In this document: positions 58,693 through 64,000 of the stretch, one piece after another
Position numbering within the stretch: the stretch's first letter is position 1
Layout: the number at the start of each line of letters is the position of its first letter
Assembly: GCA_964550855.1 (NCBI GenBank)
Contig: CAZKBQ010000012.1
Location: forward strand, 23,977-87,976
DNA length: 64,000 nucleotides
Source of the DNA: JAGOBP01 sp964550855
Lineage (GTDB): Bacteria > Chloroflexota > Anaerolineae > Fen-1058
Direction of reading: 5' to 3'
Position numbers and translations under genes: made by a program
Notes under the pieces: model-generated
Told to the model about the DNA's origin: nothing
Seen by the model: only the letters and a program-made list of their open reading frames with translations
The model's database searches: none

Positions 58693-59742
58693 CTACCGAT
58701 CGATGACCAACGGCGTCTGTCGCAAGGCATCAACATCCCTGGCGCCCGCCGCAAACATGGCGATGCGCAGCACGCGGATGGTTTCTTCCAGCGTCTCGGC
58801 CACGGCCTCCGACGACACGGCGGCGGCTTTCAGGAACGGGCCGGCCATGCCGCCCAGCGTCGCGCCCAGAGCGATGGCTTTGGCGATGTCAAGGCCGGAG
58901 CGGATGCCGCCCGAAGCGATGACGGGCAGCTGCGGCGCGGCGCGGCGCACCAGCTGGATCGATTCGGCGGTGGGGATGCCCCAGTCGCGGAAGGCGGCGG
59001 CCACCCGGCGATGCAGATCGTCGGGGGCGCGGAACATCTCCACCTGACTCCACGACGTGCCGCCCGATCCGGCCACGTCGATGGCGGCCACGCCCGCTTC
59101 AGCCAGCAGCCGCGCCGTCTGCTCGCTGATGCCCCAGCCCACTTCTTTGGCGATGACGGGCACTTCCAGTTGGCGGCATACCGCCTCGATCTTTTTTGCC
59201 AGCCCCGAAAAATTCACGTCCCCTTCCGGCTGCACAGCTTCCTGCAAGGGATTGAGGTGCAGGATCAGCGCGTCGGCTTCGATCATGTCCACGGCGCGGC
59301 GGCATTCGTCAACGCCGTAGCCATAGTTGAACTGCACCGCGCCGAGGTTGGCGAAGAGCAAAATATCGGGCGCAACCGAACGGACTTTGAACGTTTCGGC
59401 GGTCTCTGGATGCTGAAGGCCGGCCCGTTGCGAGCCGAGGCCCATCGCCACACCGTAGGCCTGCGCCGCCCAGGCCAGGTTCAGATTGATCTGCCGCGCC
59501 TGTTCCGTGCCGCCCGTCATGGACGAAATCAGCACGGGGGCCTTGAGGGGCTTGTTGAACAATCGGGTGGTGAGATCAACCGCCTTGAGGTCAAGTTCGG
59601 GCAGGGCTTGATGGACAAAGCGGTAGTTCTCAAACCCGACGGTCAATCGCTCAAAACCGACGTCTTCGTCGAGATTGATGCGGATGTGATCGGCTTTGCG
59701 GCGCTCGATCCCGCCGGGCAGCGGGGGATGATCGGTGGTCAT
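58693..59742 (-). CDS. fni: Type 2 isopentenyl-diphosphate delta-isomerase (FMN-dependent)
   Basis: 349 residues, the normal Idi-2 size. N-terminus ERRKADHIRINLDEDVGFE and the loop LISSMTGGTEQARQIN match the family, as do the later GSGGTSWSQVE and ASGGIRSGLDIAKAIALGA that hold FMN. It interconverts IPP and DMAPP, the two isoprenoid building blocks. AAAGGAG lies upstream of the ATG. Type 2 isomerase is common in Archaea, Firmicutes and Chloroflexota. First gene of the idi2-prenyl synthase-mug unit. Confidence 0.96.
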   Translation of the reverse strand: MTTDHPPLPGGIERRKADHIRINLDEDVGFERLTVGFENYRFVHQALPELDLKAVDLTTRLFNKPLKAPVLISSMTGGTEQARQINLNLAWAAQAYGVAMGLGSQRAGLQHPETAETFKVRSVAPDILLFANLGAVQFNYGYGVDECRRAVDMIEADALILHLNPLQEAVQPEGDVNFSGLAKKIEAVCRQLEVPVIAKEVGWGISEQTARLLAEAGVAAIDVAGSGGTSWSQVEMFRAPDDLHRRVAAAFRDWGIPTAESIQLVRRAAPQLPVIASGGIRSGLDIAKAIALGATLGGMAGPFLKAAAVSSEAVAETLEETIRVLRIAMFAAGARDVDALRQTPLVIDR

Positions 59743-59803
59743 GCCTCTCCTTTGGCAGCAGGCCGCAACTCTGGTGCGGAACGCGGGTTATAGTTGCGTG
59801 GAG

Positions 59804-59831
59804 ATGGTAACACGGAAGCAATGGATGTCAA
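59804..59831 (-). promoter_or_regulatory. Candidate promoter of the idi2 unit
   Basis: On the minus strand TTGACA (59831-59826), 16-base spacer, TACCAT (59809-59804). The -35 is perfect and lies in the shared dyad; the -10 is weak. Confidence 0.35.
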
Positions 59832-59848
59832 GCACTATTCGCTTGACA
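59826..59848. promoter_or_regulatory. Perfect 23-bp dyad between divergent idi2 and acpP promoters
   Basis: TGTCAAGC (59826-59833) and GCTTGACA (59841-59848), a perfect 8-bp inverted repeat with a 7-base centre. Each arm contains the TTGACA -35 of one divergent promoter, so one protein bound here would block or activate both. Confidence 0.55.
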
Positions 59849-59870
59849 ATTTCAAGCCGTTACATACAAT
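59843..59870 (+). promoter_or_regulatory. Sigma70-like promoter of acpP
   Basis: TTGACA (59843-59848), 16-base spacer, TACAAT (59865-59870), then AAGGAG (59895-59900) 5 bases before the ATG at 59906. One of the clearest promoters in the window. Confidence 0.65.
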
Positions 59871-59905
59871 AGGCCGCAATTACCCGGCCAACGCAAGGAG
59901 AAAAC

Positions 59906-60151
59906 ATGGCAGCCGATCCCGTTTTTGAGCGCATTCAGAGCATCATCGCCGAACTGTTGGGCGTGGACAAGTCCAAAGTCACCCTCGAGGCCAAGTTCCG
60001 TGAAGACTTGGGGGCCGATTCGCTCGATCTGGTCGAACTGATCATGGCCTTTGAAGAGGAATTCCACAAGGAAATCTCCGACGAGGATGCGCAGAAGATC
60101 ACCACGGTCGGCGAAGCCGTCGGGTATATCCAGGAACAGATGAAGGCTTAG
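59906..60151 (+). CDS. acpP: Acyl carrier protein
   Basis: 81 residues. The 4'-phosphopantetheine serine is in DLGADSLDLVELIM (about 38), the invariant ACP motif. Acidic overall, as ACPs are. It carries acyl chains in fatty-acid synthesis. Strong ribosome-binding site and own promoter. A terminator follows the stop, so it is monocistronic although an acyl-CoA thioesterase gene starts only 72 bases on. Confidence 0.97.
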   Translation: MAADPVFERIQSIIAELLGVDKSKVTLEAKFREDLGADSLDLVELIMAFEEEFHKEISDEDAQKITTVGEAVGYIQEQMKA

Positions 60152-60177
60152 CGGCCCCGCCGCCCGAAGTCATGCCC

Positions 60178-60208
60178 GGCCACCGATCAGCTTCGGTGGC
60201 CGTTTTGT
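60178..60208 (+). terminator. Rho-independent terminator after acpP
   Basis: GGCCACCGA (60178-60186) and TCGGTGGCC (60193-60201), 9-bp stem with a 6-base loop, followed by GTTTTGT. The next gene starts at 60223. Confidence 0.85.
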
Positions 60209-60222
60209 GTTGCGGTGAGGCG

Positions 60223-60714
60223 ATGGTGGACTCCAAGGCAATTGCCGATTCACAACTGGTGCTGTCGCAGTTTATGCAGCCCGAGCACGCCAATAACCTG
60301 GGCAACGTGCACGGCGGCTGGATCATGAAGCTGATCGACGAAGCGGGCGGGCTGTGCGCCACCCGTCACGCGCGGCGGCCGGCCGTCACCGTAGCGGTCG
60401 ATTCGCTGCGCTTTCTGTCGCCCGTTCACGTCGGCGACCTTGTCACGTTTACGGCGCGGCTCACCTACGTGGGCCGCACGTCGATGGAAGTGGAAGTGCA
60501 CGTCGAAGCCGAAGACATCCTATCGGGCGTCAAGACGCACACCAACGACGCCTTTCTGGTCTTCGTGGCGCTCGATGGCGACGGGCGGCCCACTGAAGTG
60601 CCGGGCCTGCGGCTGGAAACTGAGGAGGAGCGTCGGCGTTGGGAACAGGGTCGGCAGCGCCAGGCCGATCGGCTGGCACGTGCCCGACGGACTGAGGAAG
60701 GCGGCGCGGCATGA
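60223..60714 (+). CDS. Acyl-CoA thioesterase, hotdog fold
   Basis: 163 residues from ATG 60223 with GGTGAGG just upstream; the frame to 60172 would run through the acpP terminator. Hotdog core: ANNLGNVHGGWIMKLIDEAG (about 21-40), then the beta-sheet VAVDSLRFLSPVHVGDLVTF and MEVEVHVEAEDI. This is the YciA/BFIT type that hydrolyses acyl-CoA. Basic C-terminal helix (RRRWEQGRQRQADRLARARR). The Nudix gene overlaps its stop (ATGA), so the two are translated together. Confidence 0.92.
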   Translation: MVDSKAIADSQLVLSQFMQPEHANNLGNVHGGWIMKLIDEAGGLCATRHARRPAVTVAVDSLRFLSPVHVGDLVTFTARLTYVGRTSMEVEVHVEAEDILSGVKTHTNDAFLVFVALDGDGRPTEVPGLRLETEEERRRWEQGRQRQADRLARARRTEEGGAA

Positions 60715-61175
60715 ATTCTCCCATCCGGTACCGGGCAGCGGGCGGCGTGGTGATGCGCGATGACGGCGCGTGGGTGTTGCTGCTGGAGCGCCCCGGCCGC
60801 GCGGAACTGCGCCTGCCCAAAGGCCATATCGAAGACGGCGAGACGCGCGAGCAGGCCGCCCTGCGCGAGGTGCGTGAAGAGACCCGCTACGCCGACGTGC
60901 ACATCCTGGTCGATCTGGGCTCGTACACTCACACCTTTTACGATGTCATCCGCGATGTCGAAGTGACCCGCACCGAATCGTTTTTCCTCATGCAGCTGGA
61001 CAGCGAGCGCGACTACGGCGGCGTCCGGCTGGCACACGAAAACTTTACGCGGCGCTGGGTGCGGCGCGAGGACGCCGAGCAGCTGCTGGCCTACGAGTCC
61101 GAAAAAGAATTCATTCGGCGCGCGCGTCGCGCCCTCAACAGCGAACACGCGTCCGGTTCATCCCCGATGGTATAA
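60711..61175 (+). CDS. Nudix hydrolase
   Basis: 154 residues. The Nudix box is GHIEDGETREQAALREVREE (about 37-56), matching Gx5Ex7REUxEE, which binds Mg and cleaves a nucleoside diphosphate linked to X. The substrate may be an ADP-sugar, diadenosine polyphosphate or an oxidised nucleotide; not decidable. Start overlaps the thioesterase stop. C-terminal helix KEFIRRARRALNSE. Confidence 0.93.
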   Translation: MNSPIRYRAAGGVVMRDDGAWVLLLERPGRAELRLPKGHIEDGETREQAALREVREETRYADVHILVDLGSYTHTFYDVIRDVEVTRTESFFLMQLDSERDYGGVRLAHENFTRRWVRREDAEQLLAYESEKEFIRRARRALNSEHASGSSPMV

Positions 61176-61204
61176 TCAGCCGCACACGCCCAGTGCAAGC
61201 GGCC

Positions 61205-62347
61205 ATGACCCGATCGACCTCCCAACTTCTGGCGATTTTGCAGCAGAATAATCCGGCGCACAAAGTGCTGGCGGCGCGTTCGCGCGACCGCGGGCTGGCC
61301 GATCTGCCGCCCTATCCGCTGCTGGCGCTGGTGCAGCAGACCGAGATGAAGGTTGCCCTGGGGCTGGCGTTGATCAACCCCGCCATCGGCGGCGTGCTGC
61401 TCATCGGGCCGCGCGGCACCGGCAAGACCACCGCCGTCCGCGGCCTCGTCGATCTGCTGCCGATGGTGCAACGCAGCACGTGCCCGTATGGTTGTGAACC
61501 TGACGCCCTGACCGCGCAGGGCCTGGACGGCGTGTGTGCGTCGTGCGCGGAGAAGCTGGGCCGCGGCGAAGCCATCACTGCACCGGATCGGATGCGGCTG
61601 GTGGAACTGCCGCTCAACGCCCGCCTCGACGACGTGATCGGCGGCGTCAACGAGCGCATCGCCACCGAGCAGCAGCGCGTGGTGGTGGAGCGCGGCCTGC
61701 TGGCCCAGGCCGATCAAAACGTCCTCTACATCGACGAAGTGAACCTGCTCGATCAGACGATCATGGACGCCATCCTGGATGCGGCGGCGCAAGGCCAATA
61801 CACGGTGCGGCGCGGGCCGCTGGCGGCCACCTACCGCGCCCGATTGATCCTCATCGGCTCGATGAATCCTGAAGAAGGCGCGCTCCGTCCGCAAATTCAC
61901 GATCGCTTTGGGCTGCGGGTGGTGGTGCGCGCCCTGAGCGCGCCGCGCGATCGCGCCGAGATTTATCGCCGCGCCCAGGCCTATCGCGCCAATCCATACG
62001 CGCTGGCTGCCGCGTGGTCGGTTGAAACGCAAGCCGCCGCGCAGGACATCGCCGAAGCGCGGGCGCGGCTGTCGCAGGTGACGCTGCCGTCGGCGGTTGA
62101 GAAGCTGGGCCTGAGCTGGATCAGGCAACTGAAGATCGATTCGCATCGCACCGAGATCGTGCTGTTTGAGGCGGCGCGCGCCCACGCTGCCGCCGACTCG
62201 CGCCTCAAGGTGACGACGCGCGATCTTAAGGCCGTGGCACCGTTGGCGCTGCGCCAGCGTCGCAGCCCGTTCATGACGGAATACTTCGCCCATCAGGCTG
62301 CTGAGGATCGCCAGATTCAGCGGTTGGTCAACGGCCCGGCAAAGTAG
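61205..62347 (+). CDS. Magnesium-chelatase ChlI/BchI-like AAA ATPase
   Basis: 380 residues from ATG 61205 (a GTG at 61193 is possible). Walker A GPRGTGKTTAVRGL (about 61-74), a four-Cys insertion (CPYGC near 90 and CASC near 107), Walker B VLYIDEVNLLD (about 172) and the sensor GSMNPEEG (about 218). BchI drives Mg insertion into protoporphyrin with BchD and BchH, but neither partner is in the window and no photosynthesis genes are visible. It may work with another MoxR-like or VWA partner. Bacteriochlorophyll synthesis cannot be claimed from it. Confidence 0.82.
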   Translation: MTRSTSQLLAILQQNNPAHKVLAARSRDRGLADLPPYPLLALVQQTEMKVALGLALINPAIGGVLLIGPRGTGKTTAVRGLVDLLPMVQRSTCPYGCEPDALTAQGLDGVCASCAEKLGRGEAITAPDRMRLVELPLNARLDDVIGGVNERIATEQQRVVVERGLLAQADQNVLYIDEVNLLDQTIMDAILDAAAQGQYTVRRGPLAATYRARLILIGSMNPEEGALRPQIHDRFGLRVVVRALSAPRDRAEIYRRAQAYRANPYALAAAWSVETQAAAQDIAEARARLSQVTLPSAVEKLGLSWIRQLKIDSHRTEIVLFEAARAHAAADSRLKVTTRDLKAVAPLALRQRRSPFMTEYFAHQAAEDRQIQRLVNGPAK

Positions 62348-62398
62348 GGCGTTGGACAGCCGCCTCCTGGTCGGCGCCGGGGACGATCGGAATCATCC

Positions 62399-63022
62399 GT
62401 GAAATCAAGATATGGGTTGCTGCTGGCGCTGGCGCTGATCGGCGTGGGGTACTTTGGGCCGTGGGCGGCGCATCCGGCAGCCGGGCTGAATCTGTCGGCG
62501 GACGATCTGGGCGAGTGGATCAAATTCCTGCCGGTCTATCGCGCCGGTAACAGCGGTCTGATCCGTGAACTGTTCTACGTCCCCATCTGGCTGGTGTCGC
62601 TTGGCCTGGGAGTCTGGGCGGCGCGGCTGACTGCGACGACGGGCAAGCTAATCACGATCGGGCTGAGCGCGCTGCTGGTCTTCACTCCGCTGCCCAAGTA
62701 TCCTGAATTGCTAAGTGCTTATCGTGAGACGGAGTTTGTGCCGACCTTCTGGGTTACCGTAGGGATGCTGGCGGCTTCGGTGGGCGCGGCAATCTTCGGG
62801 GCGCGCCTCCCCGATCGGGTGCTGGCAGCCCTCTGGATTATGCTTGGTTTGAGCGCGGCGTTGATCGCGCCGCTGCACTTCTGGAAGGTCACCGCCGAGA
62901 TCGAAAAATTGTATAAGTTCTCAATCGGCTGGGGCGTCATCGCCACCGTCAGCGGCGGCCTGCTGCTGGCCGCCCTCGGGCTGAAATTGTTCACCGCCAA
63001 CAAAAACCGGGCTTCGCGTTGA
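62399..63022 (+). CDS. Hypothetical membrane protein, about six helices
   Basis: 207 residues from GTG 62399. Hydrophobic segments: LLLALALIGVGYFG, LFYVPIWLVSLGLGVWAARL, LITIGLSALLVFTPL, FWVTVGMLAASVGAAIFGA, VLAALWIMLGLSAALIAPL and IGWGVIATVSGGLLLAALGL, joined by short loops. No family recognised. It ends in KNRASR, inside the sequence of the bidirectional terminator. Gene follows the BchI-like ATPase by 51 bases; the link between them is unclear. Confidence 0.75.
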   Translation: MKSRYGLLLALALIGVGYFGPWAAHPAAGLNLSADDLGEWIKFLPVYRAGNSGLIRELFYVPIWLVSLGLGVWAARLTATTGKLITIGLSALLVFTPLPKYPELLSAYRETEFVPTFWVTVGMLAASVGAAIFGARLPDRVLAALWIMLGLSAALIAPLHFWKVTAEIEKLYKFSIGWGVIATVSGGLLLAALGLKLFTANKNRASR

Positions 63023-63032
63023 AGCCCGGTTT
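63004..63032. terminator. Bidirectional terminator between convergent genes
   Basis: AAACCGGGCTTC and GAAGCCCGGTTT with a 5-base loop. On the minus strand a run of five T follows, serving the gene ending at 63054; on the plus strand the T-run is short and the hairpin overlaps the last codons of the membrane-protein gene. Confidence 0.8.
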
Positions 63033-63053
63033 GCCGACGGCGTGTCTTTGCGG

Positions 63054-64000
63054 CTATTCGCCTTCGATCGAGATCGTCACCGCTGTCATATCGCCTTCGA
63101 CCGTGAGTGTGATGTTCGCCGTGCGCTTATCCTTGGTGAACGTCAAGATCTGGAAGTCCTCGGCCGACATGCCGCCTTCTTTCTCCGTCCAGCCATTGGC
63201 CTTCATCTGCGTCTGGTAGAAGCTCGCCACGTCTGCCAGCTTGGTCGGCGACTTGTACATCGTCATCGGGCCGAAGCTGGACTCGTCGGTCGCGTCCGAC
63301 ATCATGGGAACGTCGGACGGCGCGCCGCCGCAGTTGGCGGGCGCTTCAATGGCGATGGGCTGATTGACCGACTTCAACTCGTAAGTCCAGGTGAGCTTGC
63401 CCTTGACGCCATTGCCCAGGCCCAGCAGGCCGCCGTCGCCAGTGCCCTGGAAGGTGCTCTTAACGACGTAATTACCCGTGGTCGCCAACCAGGCCTCGCT
63501 GCGGGCGTCGGTCCAGCCCAGCGTCGAGTACCGATCGAGGTTGACGACGTAGTGTTGGGTGGGCACGCCGTTGACGACTTCCGAGCCGAGCAGCTGCGCA
63601 GCGCGGATGTCGCCCACGATGCTGGCCGGATTCATCGACGAGCCGGCGGTGGGCTGTTCGGTGGCGGCGCCCGATACACAGGTATCGCCAAACAGCGAGT
63701 ATTGCTTGCCGCCCACCTCGATGGTTTGAATCTGGCCTTGATCGGCCCCGCCCGTCATATCGATGCTGGTGCGCTTGGCCGGCGGATTCTTCACGAACGC
63801 CTCGGTGATGATCCACTGCCACTGCTTGGGCTGGCCGTCCTCTTCACCGTCGAAGGCCATGGTGAAGCTGGACTCGTATGAATCAAGCTTGTCGAGGCCG
63901 CTGGTGACATCGGCAAATTCGGGCAGCGTCTCCGTGGGGGCGGGCGCGGGCGGCTGGCTCTGGCCCGATGGTTGACTGCCGCCCGACGGCGGCTGCGGCT
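63054..64000 (-). CDS. Lipoprotein-like protein, N-terminus outside the window
   Basis: The frame stays open from the right edge to the stop at 63054, so the N-terminus is missing; the ATG at 63860 is internal. The visible part starts with a Ser/Gly/Pro/Gln linker (SGQSQPPAPAPTETLPEF), typical after a lipobox, then a beta-rich domain: LDKLDSYESSFTMAFDGEED, YSLFGDTCVSG, VNGVPTQHYVVNLDRYSTLG, SEAWLATTGNYVVKSTFQGT. This has the half-barrel look of LolA/LppX-type lipid-binding lipoproteins. The C-terminal third (FYQTQMKANGWTEKEGG, then alternating beta strands) is a separate small domain. Confidence 0.75.
   Translation of the reverse strand, partial: PQPPSGGSQPSGQSQPPAPAPTETLPEFADVTSGLDKLDSYESSFTMAFDGEEDGQPKQWQWIITEAFVKNPPAKRTSIDMTGGADQGQIQTIEVGGKQYSLFGDTCVSGAATEQPTAGSSMNPASIVGDIRAAQLLGSEVVNGVPTQHYVVNLDRYSTLGWTDARSEAWLATTGNYVVKSTFQGTGDGGLLGLGNGVKGKLTWTYELKSVNQPIAIEAPANCGGAPSDVPMMSDATDESSFGPMTMYKSPTKLADVASFYQTQMKANGWTEKEGGMSAEDFQILTFTKDKRTANITLTVEGDMTAVTISIEGE

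Noticed and set aside
1..64000. rRNA, tRNA, origin or prophage genes
   Set aside because: I saw no tRNA- or rRNA-like segment, no dnaA boxes cluster, and no integrase, capsid or terminase gene; visual scanning is less sensitive than a covariance-model search for tRNA.

Overview
The window is 64 kb of GC-rich bacterial DNA, densely coding, with many ATGA-type start/stop overlaps and one 100-base run of N (9454-9553), so it is a draft or metagenome-assembled contig. Gene content points to Chloroflexota (Anaerolineae-like): an FhaA/FhaB-like FHA pair, a type 2 IPP isomerase beside a prenyl synthase, a MEMO-AMMECR1 fusion, a lone BchI-like ATPase, a CNBD-SpoIIE phosphatase and very large secreted beta-rich proteins. 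This is inferred from gene families only; there is no rRNA or tRNA in the window to confirm it.

Layout. 1-5248 (+): FHA proteins, a divergent SDR, DNA ligase LigA, a small helical protein and an RlmI-type rRNA methyltransferase. 5251-24292 (-): a 19-kb block in one direction that reads as one system. In transcription order it holds a two-component kinase with a cysteine-containing GAF-like sensor, a small membrane protein, a LuxR-type response regulator, a pseudo-receiver, a 2362-residue secreted beta-helix protein, one Tat-exported copper oxidase, two degenerate multicopper-oxidase homologues (one ending in 85-residue repeats), a His/Met-rich membrane-anchored protein, a subtilase and a CopC-CopD copper protein. 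24503-38314 (-): a MocA-like nucleotidyltransferase, two double-FKBP lipoproteins, a phosphatase, an aminotransferase, a VOC protein, a xanthine-dehydrogenase-type molybdenum subunit, two SH3b proteins, a CNBD-PP2C phosphatase and a 1283-residue amidase.

38439-42664 (+): MEMO-AMMECR1 fusion, a repeat-rich spacer with a MITE-like element, tryptophanase, a methyltransferase and a flavin reductase. 42683-54796 (-): agmatinase, Mfd, peptidyl-tRNA hydrolase with a coupled unknown gene, a receiver-GAF-cyclase and SMC. 54964-57130 (+): Tat phosphoesterase and HemW. 57122-59742 (-): mug, prenyl synthase and idi2. 59906-63022 (+): acyl carrier protein, thioesterase, Nudix hydrolase, BchI-like ATPase and a membrane protein. 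63054-64000 (-): 3' part of a lipoprotein-like gene.

The most coherent candidate for an undescribed system is the 5.2-24.3 kb locus: copper handling, one intact and two metal-depleted oxidase homologues, a giant surface protein and a dedicated regulatory module. Other notable items are stop-rich 7-bp repeats placed at two gene ends, a 166-171-bp inverted-repeat element upstream of tnaA, and a perfect 23-bp dyad shared by divergent isoprenoid and fatty-acid promoters.
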